From an uncultured Clostridia bacterium (lineage in GTDB: Bacteria; Bacillota; Clostridia; Peptostreptococcales; Anaerovoracaceae), in the NCBI GenBank assembly GCA_944386595.1, contig CALXBQ010000005.1:1-48692 (forward strand): a stretch of DNA of 48,692 nt, given 5' to 3'. Each line of letters opens with the position of its first letter. Positions within the stretch are counted from its first letter, which is position 1. The notes under the pieces are model-generated. The model saw only the letters and a list, made by a program, of their open reading frames with translations, had not been told where the DNA came from and searched no databases. The position numbers were made by a program, and so were the translations under genes. Of the stretch, positions 17,607 through 25,990 are shown piece after piece.

Positions 17607-18496
17607 TGTTTTTAAATGCTGTTCACGGGTTCTGCATGGCTCTTGCCGACAGCGTTCCGGGAGTTTCCGGAGGCACTGTGGCATACGTGCTGGGCTTTTA
17701 CGAGAAATTCATAAACTCCATCAGAACCCTTCTGTCTGCGGACGGGCTCGGAATAAAAAAGGAATCCTTTCTCTATCTGTGCAATCTGGGCGTGGGCTGG
17801 GTCATAGGAATGGGCCTTTCGGTCATCGCCCTCTCCGCGCTCTTTGAGAAGAACATATACATGATGAGCTCCGTGTTCATCGGCCTTACGGCGGCGGCTA
17901 TCCCCTTTATAATCAGGTCGGAAAAGGAGTGGCTCAGGGGAAGGTACGTAAATCTCTTCTGGACCGTTCTTGGCGCTGCGGTGGTAATAGCCCTGACTCT
18001 TTTCAGGGGACAAAATCTGCACGCCGGGCAGGTGGATCTCATGGAAACCACCCCTTCCCTTATGATATATCTGGTGATTTCGGGAGCGGTAGCGATAACG
18101 GCCATGGTTCTTCCGGGAATTTCAGGCTCCACCATACTTCTCATAATGGGCGTGTACCTTCCGGTAATCACCGGACTCAGAGAGCTTTCCAGAGGCAATC
18201 TGGCGGTTCTTCCGGGCATAGCCTGCGTGGCATGCGGCATAGTCATAGGCATGGCGGGAGCCGTAAGAATCATAAGAGCTGCGTTCAGGCACTTCAGAAC
18301 TCAGGTGGTGTACCTTATTATAGGACTTCTCATCGGATCCTTTGTTGCCATAGCCTATGGACCGACCACTCTGGGAACGGGAAGAGATGCCCTCAGCTTC
18401 GATACGCTGAATATTCCGGGAGTGGTGATCGGCGTACTGATACTCTGCGTTCTCGAAGCTCTGCCGAGGCTTAAGGGAATTTCGGAAAACCGGTAA
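17606..18496 (+). CDS. popT: DUF368/PopT polyprenyl-phosphate transporter
   Basis: The 296-residue polytopic protein belongs to DUF368, named PopT after family members were shown to return undecaprenyl phosphate across the membrane. The family hallmark is two internal repeats, each with a PGxSGxT turn. Here these are ADSVPGVSGGTVAYVLGFYE near residues 14-33 and VLPGISGSTILLIMGVY near residues 169-185. About eight hydrophobic segments are seen. It starts on the last base of the PAP2 stop (TAATG). Together the pair could dephosphorylate undecaprenyl diphosphate and flip the product back inside. No ribosome binding site stronger than AGGCGG is present, again pointing to coupling. Confidence 0.9.
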   Translation: MFLNAVHGFCMALADSVPGVSGGTVAYVLGFYEKFINSIRTLLSADGLGIKKESFLYLCNLGVGWVIGMGLSVIALSALFEKNIYMMSSVFIGLTAAAIPFIIRSEKEWLRGRYVNLFWTVLGAAVVIALTLFRGQNLHAGQVDLMETTPSLMIYLVISGAVAITAMVLPGISGSTILLIMGVYLPVITGLRELSRGNLAVLPGIACVACGIVIGMAGAVRIIRAAFRHFRTQVVYLIIGLLIGSFVAIAYGPTTLGTGRDALSFDTLNIPGVVIGVLILCVLEALPRLKGISENR

Positions 18497-18534
18497 AAAG
18501 TATCGAAAAACCCGTTGAAATTTCACAGTTTTTC

Positions 18535-18563
18535 TTGCATTCACCGGGATTTTCATATATAAT
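18535..18563 (+). promoter_or_regulatory. Sigma-70-type promoter of rplM-rpsI
   Basis: TTGCAT at 18535-18540 and a perfect TATAAT at 18558-18563 are 17 bases apart. Transcription would start near 18570, leaving a leader of about 190 bases before rplM. Confidence 0.85.
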
Positions 18564-18569
18564 ATTCAC

Positions 18570-18758
18570 GCACTGCGCATTTTGGCGCGTGCACATGCAC
18601 GCAGGCAGGATGGAAAACCGTCCGGCACCTGCAAGCTAAATATCAGATTTAGTTATGCCGAAAAGGATCCGGGCAGACTTTGTCTCACGGATTTCAGTAG
18701 GCAGGACCGAAAAAGATTGACGTTTCGCCAATCCCAGTAGGTAGAAAGGAAAGAGAAA
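18570..18758 (+). ncRNA. Structured 5' leader of rplM-rpsI (possible L13 autoregulatory leader)
   Basis: The leader is rich in hairpins: GCGTGCA/TGCACGC at 18587-18602; then GCAGG/CCTGC (18601-18605 with 18628-18632) enclosing GGATGG, loop AAAA, CCGTCC (18608-18623); then ATCCG/CGGAT; then GATTG/CAATC near 18715-18733. The first two share two bases, so they compete. CAGTAGGCAGG and CAGTAGGTAGA form a direct repeat at 18694 and 18735. L13 leaders that bind L13 or its complex are known in Bacillota; assignment here rests on position and structure only. Confidence 0.55.
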
Positions 18759-19187
18759 ATGAAATCATTTATCGCTAAGCCGGCAGAAGTTGAGCGCAAG
18801 TGGTACGTGGTAGACGCTGAGGGAAAGACTCTCGGAAGACTTGCTTCCGAAGTTGCTTCCGTTCTCAGAGGCAAGAACAAGCCTATCTACACTCCACACG
18901 TTGACTGCGGCGACTATGTTATCGTGATCAACGCCGAAAAGGTAGAGGTTACCGGTAAGAAGAGAAAAGAGAAGGTATATAAGAGACACACAGGATATCC
19001 TGGCGGACTCAGAGAGGTTACCTTCGACAAGCTGCAGGCTAAGAAGCCGGAGGAAATCATCAGACATGCCGTTAAGGGCATGCTCCCGAACGGAAAACTC
19101 GGAAGACAGATGTTCAAGAAGTTAAAGGTTTATGCAGGTCCTGAGCATGCGCATGCGGCTCAGAAACCGGAGACTTTAGAGTTTTAG
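18759..19187 (+). CDS. rplM: 50S ribosomal protein L13
   Basis: The 142-residue protein has the full L13 family pattern: [20 protein letters not shown] at the N-terminus, [34 protein letters not shown] and the [12 protein letters not shown] motif. It binds 23S rRNA early in large-subunit assembly. The ribosome binding site is AAAGGA. It is followed after 19 bases by rpsI, the usual bacterial pair. Confidence 0.98.
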   Translation: MKSFIAKPAEVERKWYVVDAEGKTLGRLASEVASVLRGKNKPIYTPHVDCGDYVIVINAEKVEVTGKKRKEKVYKRHTGYPGGLREVTFDKLQAKKPEEIIRHAVKGMLPNGKLGRQMFKKLKVYAGPEHAHAAQKPETLEF

Positions 19188-19206
19188 GGAAGGGAGGATA
19201 TAGACA

Positions 19207-19608
19207 ATGGCAAAGATGCAGTATCAGGGAACAGGAAGAAGAAAGTCTTCCGTAGCCAGAGTTAGACTCGTCCCTGGAACAGGAAAGATCACTGTAAACA
19301 AGAAGGATCTCGACGAGTACTTCGGAGCAGGTATGGAAATCGTTAAGAGAGAGGTTAAGAGACCTTTCGGTATCGCAGGCTGCGAAGGCAAGTTCGACGT
19401 AATCGCCACCGTAAGAGGCGGCGGATTTACCGGACAGGCCGGCGCGCTGAGACACGGAATTTCCAGAGCCCTCTGCCAGGCAGACAGAGAAGCTTACAGA
19501 GCGCCTCTCAAGGCTGCAGGATTCCTTACCAGAGACCCGAGAATGAAGGAAAGAAAGAAGTACGGCTTAAAGAAAGCAAGAAGAGCTTCCCAGTTCTCCA
19601 AGCGTTAA
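19207..19608 (+). CDS. rpsI: 30S ribosomal protein S9
   Basis: The 133-residue protein shows [19 protein letters not shown] at the N-terminus, [19 protein letters not shown] in the middle and the basic tail ending [12 protein letters not shown], whose terminal arginine contacts tRNA in the P site in known ribosomes. It is co-transcribed with rplM, with ribosome binding site GGGAGG, and ends before a strong terminator. Confidence 0.98.
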   Translation: MAKMQYQGTGRRKSSVARVRLVPGTGKITVNKKDLDEYFGAGMEIVKREVKRPFGIAGCEGKFDVIATVRGGGFTGQAGALRHGISRALCQADREAYRAPLKAAGFLTRDPRMKERKKYGLKKARRASQFSKR

Positions 19609-19647
19609 GCTTTTCGCTGTGTACTACGGTTTACTGTAAAGTTAAAG

Positions 19648-19682
19648 ACCCCCGCGTTCACGTATGTGGATGCGGGGGTTTT
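19648..19682 (+). terminator. Rho-independent terminator of rplM-rpsI
   Basis: A perfect eight-bp GC-rich stem (ACCCCCGC, 16-base loop, GCGGGGGT) runs into TTTTGT, 40 bases after the rpsI stop. Confidence 0.9.
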
Positions 19683-19773
19683 GTAATTAGGCGGCAATAA
19701 GTGCCGCGACGATACTGCAGGCTTGTGAAAGATAAAAGTTTGTAGTATTGATGTTATAAACTTCAATTCCGGC

Positions 19774-19800
19774 TTGATAAGTAGTAAAATGAGTTATAAT
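19774..19800 (+). promoter_or_regulatory. Possible promoter of the cyclase/FAH gene pair
   Basis: TTGATA at 19774-19779 and a perfect TATAAT at 19795-19800 are only 15 bases apart, shorter than ideal, which could mean an activator is needed. AAGTTT/AAACTT, a six-bp inverted repeat, lies just upstream near 19735-19763. Confidence 0.5.
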
Positions 19801-19845
19801 AGATGAAAAAGGTTCGGGCAAAAACATGAAAAGGAGGAACGAAGT

Positions 19846-20637
19846 ATGAAAATTATTGATCTTACCAGATTACTTGAACCCGATGTTCCAAGCGATCCGC
19901 CGGAACAGATTCCTAAAATTCAGTATATGGATCATAAGGAAACGGCACCGGGAATGGGAAAATTCTTTGCGGATGCGACCGTAGACGACTTGCCTGACGG
20001 AAACGGATGGGCCATAGATATGGTTCAGATGTGCACACATTCAGGGACTCATCTCGATGCGCCATGGCACTATTATCCGACGCAGAATGAGGATATTATT
20101 CCGGGAGGAGAGAAAGCATGGACTATCGATGAAGTTCCTTTGGAGTGGTGCATAGGTCCTGGAGTAAAGCTGGACTTTCGTGATAAGGCGGACGGCTATA
20201 AGATTACAAAGGAAGACGTACAGGAATATCTTGCAAAAATAGGATATACCATTAAAGAAGGGGATATAGTGCTGCTCAATACCGGTGCGGACAAACAGTG
20301 GGGAACTCCTAAATTCCTTGCGGCAGGTGCAGGAATGAGTTCGGAAGCTACGCTATGGCTTTGCGAACAGGGGGTTCATGTGGTCGGAACAGACGGATGG
20401 AGCTGGGATGTGCCGCTGCCTTTTGAAGCAAAAGAGTTTGCAGAAAATCACGACCCGTCTATCATATGGGAAGCCCATCGTGCCGGGAGAAAGAGAGCAT
20501 ATTGTCATATCGAAAAACTCGTAAACCTCGAAACTCTACCTGATTACGGATACACGGTTTATGCTCTGCCGATTCCTGTAAAAGGCGGAAGTGCCGGTTG
20601 GACGCGTGTAATAGCTATTATGGATGAAGATAGGTAA
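19846..20637 (+). CDS. Cyclase-family metal-dependent hydrolase (kynurenine formamidase-like fold)
   Basis: The 263-residue protein carries the cyclase-family signature HSGTHLDAPWHY (residues 65-76), which supplies metal ligands in kynurenine formamidase and related amide or ring hydrolases. Other family features are DIVLLNTGAD, a VVGTDGWSWDV segment and a C-terminal AHRAGRKRAYCHIEKLVNLETLP. It starts with AGGAGG upstream. A fumarylacetoacetate-hydrolase-fold enzyme follows 18 bases later, and the two probably act in one catabolic route. No tryptophan or other pathway genes are adjacent, so I do not name a substrate. The pair is somewhat richer in A and T than the neighbouring ribosomal genes. 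Confidence 0.85.
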   Translation: MKIIDLTRLLEPDVPSDPPEQIPKIQYMDHKETAPGMGKFFADATVDDLPDGNGWAIDMVQMCTHSGTHLDAPWHYYPTQNEDIIPGGEKAWTIDEVPLEWCIGPGVKLDFRDKADGYKITKEDVQEYLAKIGYTIKEGDIVLLNTGADKQWGTPKFLAAGAGMSSEATLWLCEQGVHVVGTDGWSWDVPLPFEAKEFAENHDPSIIWEAHRAGRKRAYCHIEKLVNLETLPDYGYTVYALPIPVKGGSAGWTRVIAIMDEDR

Positions 20638-20655
20638 AACAAGGAGGTGCTTATC

Positions 20656-21579
20656 ATGAAACTGGCAACTGTAAAGTACGAAGACAAGGCGATTGCAGGT
20701 ATAGTAAAAGAGGATAATTTTTATGGCTTTCAGGATATAGACCCTGCCTTGCCAACGGATATGATATCTTTTATCGAAGGATATGATGATTATAAGAAAG
20801 TTATTGTTGAAAAACTGCCGACAACTGAGGCTACGTGCAGGACGTGCGATGCCACATTTCTTTCTCCTATACCGAGACCTACTACGTTCAGGGACTTCAT
20901 GTGTTTTGAGGAACATGTTATAAACAGCGGAAAGGCAATGCAGTATGATGAAAAGACAGTCGAGAAGCTTCTGGAAGTGTGGAGATCCATGCCAGCCTTC
21001 TACTTCTCGAATACCAACGTGTTCTATGGTCAGGACGAACCGATAACCATGCATCCCGTATCAAAGCGCTTTGACATGGAGTTTGAGATTGCCGTAATCA
21101 TCGGAAAAAAGGGAATAAACCTTTCCAGAGAGGAAGCTATGGATCATATATTCGGGCTTTCTATTTTGAACGATTGGAGCGCAAGAGACATACAGGCACA
21201 GGAAATGCAGATGCAGCTGGGACCGGCCAAAGGTAAGGACTACGCCAACTCCATGGGTCCTGTAATCGTAACTATGGATGAAGTGGCCGGATACGGAGTA
21301 GACGGAGACCCTCAGCGATTTGATATGCCTACGAAACTTTACAGAAATGGCGAACTTTTGAGGGAAAACAACGTTAAAACCATATATCATACCTTTGGTG
21401 ATATGATAGCTCATGCATCAAAGCTTACTGCAGTTTATCCGGGTGATGTGCTTGGATCCGGAACTATCGGAGGCGGGGCGCTCCTCGAATACCTTGGCAA
21501 ACAGCCATTTATACAGGCAGGGGACGTTATCGAAATGAAGGTAGAAGGACTGGGAAGTCTGAGAATGGAAGTAAAATAA
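20656..21579 (+). CDS. Fumarylacetoacetate hydrolase-family protein
   Basis: The 307-residue protein has the FAH-fold core: acidic metal ligands in RFDMEFEIAVIIG (Glu142, Glu144), ILNDWSARDIQ (Asp173) with following QMQLGPAKGKDYANSMGP, and GDVLGSGTIGGG near the C-terminus. Members cleave C-C bonds in diketo acids or decarboxylate or hydrate ring-cleavage products. The ATG at 20656 follows AAGGAGGTG; an upstream GTG would overlap the ribosome binding site. It is the second gene of a pair with the cyclase, ending in its own terminator. The true substrate cannot be read from sequence. Confidence 0.88.
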   Translation: MKLATVKYEDKAIAGIVKEDNFYGFQDIDPALPTDMISFIEGYDDYKKVIVEKLPTTEATCRTCDATFLSPIPRPTTFRDFMCFEEHVINSGKAMQYDEKTVEKLLEVWRSMPAFYFSNTNVFYGQDEPITMHPVSKRFDMEFEIAVIIGKKGINLSREEAMDHIFGLSILNDWSARDIQAQEMQMQLGPAKGKDYANSMGPVIVTMDEVAGYGVDGDPQRFDMPTKLYRNGELLRENNVKTIYHTFGDMIAHASKLTAVYPGDVLGSGTIGGGALLEYLGKQPFIQAGDVIEMKVEGLGSLRMEVK

Positions 21580-21602
21580 ACGATGCTATAAGATAAGATT
21601 TA

Positions 21603-21649
21603 ACCCCGGGACCGGTGATTCTGATATGAATTCCAGCCCCGGGATTTTA
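21603..21649 (+). terminator. Probable rho-independent terminator of the cyclase/FAH pair
   Basis: ACCCCGGGAC near 21603 pairs with GCCCCGGGAT at 21636-21645 through the CCCGGG core with mismatches at the ends, and is followed by TTTTAT. The loop is long (about 23 bases), so it is weaker than the rpsI terminator. Confidence 0.6.
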
Positions 21650-21719
21650 TCTGCCGTTAAAACTGCCGGGAAAATCGAAATGCTGACCTGTTAAGTAAAT
21701 TGAATTTGTGGTAAAATAA

Positions 21720-21735
21720 CTCGTGAAATTACGAG
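21720..21735 (+). repeat. Small inverted repeat in the leader of the dynamin-like gene
   Basis: CTCGT, six bases, ACGAG forms a perfect five-bp hairpin about 15 bases before the ATG at 21751, just upstream of the ribosome binding site TTGGAG. It could be a transcript-end hairpin or a regulator site. No clean -35/-10 pair was found upstream; TAAAAT at 21712-21717 is a possible -10. Confidence 0.4.
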
Positions 21736-21750
21736 ATTGGAGAAACTTAA

Positions 21751-22992
21751 ATGACGGAAGATATTCTTAAGATAACTAAATCGGTTTACGAGCAGCTTTC
21801 GGCCAGCGAGGTGTGCAGGAAGCAGGCGAAGGTCTGCGAAAACCTCATAGAAAAGCTGGAAAACGACGATATAACCGTATCGGTAATAGGCCAGTTCAAG
21901 CGTGGCAAGAGCACTCTCAGCAATGCGATCTTAGGGGGAGAGATCATGCCTGTAGGTATAGTGCCTATTACGTCGGCTGTGACCAAGGTCGTTTACGGTG
22001 AGGAAAAGTCCGCCGAGGTTCACTTCTACAACGGCGCCGTTGAGAACGTGGAATTTTCCGACCTGTCGAAGTACATAAGCGAGCAGGAGAACGAGGACAA
22101 CGTCCTGGGCGTTTCGGAGGTGATAATACGCTGGCCTTCCGAGTTTCTGAAAAAAGGCCTGACCTACGTTGACACGCCGGGCGTCGGCTCGTTTCACAAG
22201 AATAACACCGAAGTCGCCTACGAGTATATGAAGGAAAGCGACGCGGTCATATTCCTCTTGTCCGTGGACAGCCCTATAAACCAGATAGAAATAGATTTTC
22301 TCTACAATACGAGAGAGTACGCCGGCAAGTTCTACTTTGCCGTAAACAAAATCGACACCGTGGGCGGGGAGGACCTGAACGCCTACATGAAGTACTGCGA
22401 AAAGCTGCTTCGTGAGCTTATGGATACGGATAAGATAATGCTCTACCCGGTAAGCTCTAAGGAAGGAACAGGCCTTGCTGAGCTCGAAAATGCCATATTA
22501 AACGATTGTGACACCTCCATTCGCGAGATCATGGAGGCCTCCACGAGGAAGAAGCTCAGGGAGCTGATTAATTCCGCGCTGAATCAGCTGACATTCTACG
22601 GCAGAGCCATGAATATGGAATATGCCGAGCTGGATAAACGGTTTGCCGAGATTACGGATTTCATTTCGGAGATAAAGACAAAGGCTTCGGGCTACGAGGC
22701 AATCTTCGAGATTCACCTGAACGAGATAAAGCTTTTGCTCTCTCAGAAGGTCTACGAGCTTTTCGGCATGGAATACACCTACGAGATAGCCGAGCTTCGG
22801 CAGAGCATGCTCATGATGACAAAGGCTGATTTTCTGAAGCAGGTGGACGACATTTGCGCGGACCTTAAGGACACCCTTGACAGAGTTCTCCTCTATCGGG
22901 AAGAGAACGCATACGTGGTGGTGAGAAAGACCAGCGCCCTTAAGCGCCTTGCGAAAAACCTGAAGAAGATACAGGCGGGGCTGGAGGATTAA
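21751..22992 (+). CDS. Dynamin-like GTPase
   Basis: The 413-residue protein has an N-terminal helical stretch and a large GTPase domain: G1 GQFKRGKS (residues 47-54), G2-region Thr in PITSAVTKV, G3 DTPG (141-144) and G4 NKID (199-202). A charged helical region follows, ending in a basic tail. GQFKRGKS with PVGIVPITSAVT is typical of bacterial dynamin-like proteins, which act at membranes. The C-terminal stalk is shorter than in full-length bacterial dynamins and no clear membrane-insertion loop is seen. It overlaps the convergent AAA ATPase gene by four bases at its 3' end. Confidence 0.88.
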   Translation: MTEDILKITKSVYEQLSASEVCRKQAKVCENLIEKLENDDITVSVIGQFKRGKSTLSNAILGGEIMPVGIVPITSAVTKVVYGEEKSAEVHFYNGAVENVEFSDLSKYISEQENEDNVLGVSEVIIRWPSEFLKKGLTYVDTPGVGSFHKNNTEVAYEYMKESDAVIFLLSVDSPINQIEIDFLYNTREYAGKFYFAVNKIDTVGGEDLNAYMKYCEKLLRELMDTDKIMLYPVSSKEGTGLAELENAILNDCDTSIREIMEASTRKKLRELINSALNQLTFYGRAMNMEYAELDKRFAEITDFISEIKTKASGYEAIFEIHLNEIKLLLSQKVYELFGMEYTYEIAELRQSMLMMTKADFLKQVDDICADLKDTLDRVLLYREENAYVVVRKTSALKRLAKNLKKIQAGLED

Positions 22993-24353
22993 AATGAGGG
23001 CATGGTTCCCCGGGCAAGATCTTCTGCTGCAAACGGAATAAAGTAAAAGGGTATGGTCAGCAGTTTTTTTTCATGATTATATCCGTAATTATTCTTTGAA
23101 ACTTTTATGGCGTATTCAAATTTGTTATGGTTTGAAAATTTATCAAGTGAATTTAAAGTGCCTCTGCCCTTTTTCACATCAATCGGATATAGTTTGTTGT
23201 CAGATTCGATGATGAATTCAAGCTCGGCAGAGGTTTTTCCACGCCAATAAAAGAGATTGTTGCCTTTTGCAGCAAGCTCATTTGCAACAAAATTTTCAAA
23301 GAATATTCCGGATAATGTATTCTCTCTCTCACTCGAGATGAACGAAGCTGCGTTGACGCCGCTCTGATAGGAGAACATACCGATGTCGCTGAGGAAAAGT
23401 CGAAAGTGACTTTCGTTGTCGGCAATTAGAGGTAACGTAATGTGCTCCTTCAGCTGGAAAGACTGGTTTACTATGTGAGCCATTTTAAGCCAATGTATTG
23501 ATGATGCAAAATCGCGGGTTTTACTGTTTTTTTCAATCAGCCCGGGGGAGAAGTTCTTGGATTCCTTGTTAAGCTCTCTGAAGATGTTTTGGAATAGCGC
23601 GCGAGAACGAAGAATGGCCTCCCTGCTGGCCTGATAAAGATCCATATCCGAAAGATAGTTATCATATAGAGCCTTGAGAATTTCACGCGATTCAAGGAGA
23701 TTTCCGCTCTCTATATAACAATCTACGGCTTCAGGCATTCCTCCCACAAGCATGTATCTGTACACCTGATCAAGGGCCAGCTCATGGATATGGCTGTCAA
23801 GCGGACGCCTTTCATAGTATGCCGTTCTTATGGTATCATAAAGCATACGGTTACTGTTCATGAAAAATTCATCCAAACTCATCGGATAGATTGTAAGCTG
23901 GTTTATTTTACCTACAGGAAATAGGAATTTACCTTTCGCGGCAGGGCCTCTCTTGTGAGTCTCCCGTTGAAGTTTGATTCGCACCATTGACCCTGTTGCA
24001 ATAACAGGGATTTCACTGAAGTCCTGGCAGAAATATTTCAGGGATGAGATTATATTCGGACACTCCTGAACCTCGTCAAAAATGAGGAGCGTGTTTCCGT
24101 TTACAGGATGTTCCTTCCGCAGAGAAATATATTCGATAATTTTTGCAGGGTTTGCAGTGTGAAAGCAGAATTCTCGAATTTCGTCTTCTATCTTAAAATC
24201 AATGTAAATATAACTGTTTTTATAGTAAGTCTTGGCAAAAATTTCTTTGACAAGATATGTTTTACCCGCCTGTCTCGCTCCCCAGACAATCAGGGGTTTT
24301 CTGTTTTTACTGTTATTCCAGTCAATCAGCTGTTGCAACGCGATTCGTTCCAT
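22989..24353 (-). CDS. AAA ATPase of the AAA_14/DUF4143 family
   Basis: The 454-residue protein has Walker A GARQAGKT (residues 25-32), Walker B LLIFDEVQECP, the TGSMVRI sensor segment, a middle winged-helix-like part and a C-terminal DUF4143 domain. That domain contains a PD-(D/E)XK-like pattern (AELEFII...YPIDVKKG). These ATPases are common, often patchily spread, and have no firm biochemical role. The gene is clearly more A+T-rich than its neighbours and stands alone on the minus strand with its own promoter and AAGGAG, consistent with horizontal gain. Confidence 0.9.
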   Translation of the reverse strand: MERIALQQLIDWNNSKNRKPLIVWGARQAGKTYLVKEIFAKTYYKNSYIYIDFKIEDEIREFCFHTANPAKIIEYISLRKEHPVNGNTLLIFDEVQECPNIISSLKYFCQDFSEIPVIATGSMVRIKLQRETHKRGPAAKGKFLFPVGKINQLTIYPMSLDEFFMNSNRMLYDTIRTAYYERRPLDSHIHELALDQVYRYMLVGGMPEAVDCYIESGNLLESREILKALYDNYLSDMDLYQASREAILRSRALFQNIFRELNKESKNFSPGLIEKNSKTRDFASSIHWLKMAHIVNQSFQLKEHITLPLIADNESHFRLFLSDIGMFSYQSGVNAASFISSERENTLSGIFFENFVANELAAKGNNLFYWRGKTSAELEFIIESDNKLYPIDVKKGRGTLNSLDKFSNHNKFEYAIKVSKNNYGYNHEKKLLTIPFYFIPFAAEDLARGTMPSF

Positions 24354-24381
24354 GAGAGTTCTCCTTTCTTTCGTTTAGCAT

Positions 24382-24410
24382 ACTATATCATAAGTCACAC
24401 CAATATTCAA
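24382..24410 (-). promoter_or_regulatory. Sigma-70-type promoter of the AAA/DUF4143 gene
   Basis: On the minus strand TTGAAT (24405-24410) and TATAGT (24382-24387) are 17 bases apart, with TGA in front of the -10 as an extended element. The transcript would start about 20 bases before the ATG. Confidence 0.7.
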
Positions 24411-24557
24411 GTTATAACAGTAATTATTTGCACCTTTACAGGAATTATAAAAAGCATAAAATACACCTTTATCAATAATTTATAAATCAAATCATGCACG
24501 TTTGACATATTCGACGTAGAATCATTCGGTATGCTTTTTATTCAAATAACTTCAGAG

Positions 24558-24607
24558 TTGACAAAAAAACGGGTAACTAATACAATACATTGAAACGAAA
24601 CCGTTTC
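24558..24607 (+). promoter_or_regulatory. Promoter and inverted-repeat operator of the sigma-54 regulator gene
   Basis: A consensus TTGACA (24558-24563) and TACAAT (24581-24586) are 17 bases apart. Right at the expected start of transcription lies GAAACG, four bases, CGTTTC (24592-24607), a perfect inverted repeat of the kind bound by LacI-family repressors. The ribosome binding site GGGAGG follows at once. The binder is unknown; no LacI-type gene is in the window. Confidence 0.75.
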
Positions 24608-24620
24608 CGGGAGGTATAGT

Positions 24621-25987
24621 ATGGAAGTTGGAACCAGGATCGACGGAATATTCGACTTGTACAATTACTTTGATTCCGTAATTGTCACGGATGATAAGGG
24701 GAGAATACAGTACTACAGCAACATGCGTGAAGACCTGTACCGGCCAATGTTGAAGGACATTATAGGCCACACCATTATAGAGCTTCATCCCGAACTTACG
24801 GAGGATACCAGCAGCATAATGCAGGTGCTGAAGACCGGCCGACCGGTATACAATCAGCTGGAGACGTGGTACAACCAGGACGGAACGAGTGTTACGAACC
24901 TGTACAATACGCTGCCGCTGGTGAAGGACGGAAAGATAGTTGGTGCGGTGGATATTTCCCGTGCCGTAAACAGCGGAAAAGAAAGACCGAGTATAACGCT
25001 CAGTGACGAAAAAACCGAACTTTACAGGTCAGAAGATATTATCGGAAGCTCTCCTGCAATCAGGAAGCTGAAGGAAAGCCTGCCGCAGATAGCAAGGACG
25101 GATTCGTCGGTTCTCATATACGGTGAGACGGGAACCGGCAAGGAACTGTTTGCTCAGGCGTTACATACGTCAGGAAACCGCTCGAAGAAAAAATTCGTTT
25201 CATACAATTGCGCCGCAATCCCGGCGACACTTCTTGAGGGTATACTCTTTGGTACCGTGAAGGGCGGATTTACCGGAGCGGAGAACAGACAGGGGCTTTT
25301 CGAAATTGCCAACGGAGGAACGCTGTTCCTGGACGAGATTAATTCAATGGATCTTGCGATGCAGGCCAAGCTCCTTAAGGCAATTGAGGAAAAGAAAGTG
25401 ATGAGAGTCGGAGGAACCGAACCTGTCGACATCGATGTAAAGATAATATCGGCTATGAATAAGGATCCGTATGAATGCCTTGAAAACGGGACGATAAGAG
25501 AGGATCTGTTTTACAGACTTAACGTTGTTAACCTGCGCATTCCGCCTCTTCGTGAACGTGAAGGGGATATTGACCTGCTGACCAGACACTTTATATACAG
25601 GTTCAATATAAAGCAGAATCGAAGAATCACAGGGCTTGACGGAGAGACGCGCAAAATATTCGATTCGTATAACTGGCCGGGAAACGTCAGAGAGCTTCAG
25701 AATGTCATTGAAGGCGCGTTTAACATGACAGGATTTAACCAGATAAGAAAGGAGAATCTGCCGGAGTACCTGAGGAAGGCGGCCGGCCACCCTTCGGGGG
25801 GGGGTCGCACATATACATTGACAGCGATGAGGATGGTTCCCTTAAGGAGAAGATGGCGCAGGTTGAACGCAGCCTGATAGCTGATGCTCTTGAAAACACG
25901 ACTACCGTGGCTGAAGCTGCAAGAAAGCTCAAGATAAGCAAGCAGGATATGGCATATAAGATGAAAAAATACGGTCTTTTAAAATAA
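24621..25987 (+). CDS. RocR/NtrC-type sigma-54-dependent activator, frameshifted at a G9 tract
   Basis: The first frame (24621-25877, 418 residues) has an N-terminal PAS-like sensor (about residues 10-115) and a complete AAA+ sigma-54 interaction domain. Walker A is GETGTGKE, the sigma-54 contact loop is KGGFTGA (canonical GAFTGA with one change), and Walker B is GGTLFLDEI, followed by REDLFYRLNV and NWPGNVRELQN. At nine consecutive G (25796-25804) the frame leaves the expected path and ends 24 residues later. A different frame continues from about 25808 to 25987 with SLKEKMAQVERSLIADALEN and a Fis-type helix-turn-helix (TTVAEAARKLKISKQDMAYKM). One extra G, or two fewer, would join both parts into about 455 residues. 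As written, the product lacks its DNA-binding domain. Confidence 0.88.
25796..25804 (+). repeat. Homopolymeric G9 tract inside the sigma-54 regulator gene
   Basis: Nine consecutive G lie in the linker between the AAA+ and DNA-binding domains and coincide exactly with the loss of frame. Such tracts slip at replication and are a known basis of phase variation. No other G run this long is seen in the window. Confidence 0.9.
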
Positions 25988-25990
25988 GTT

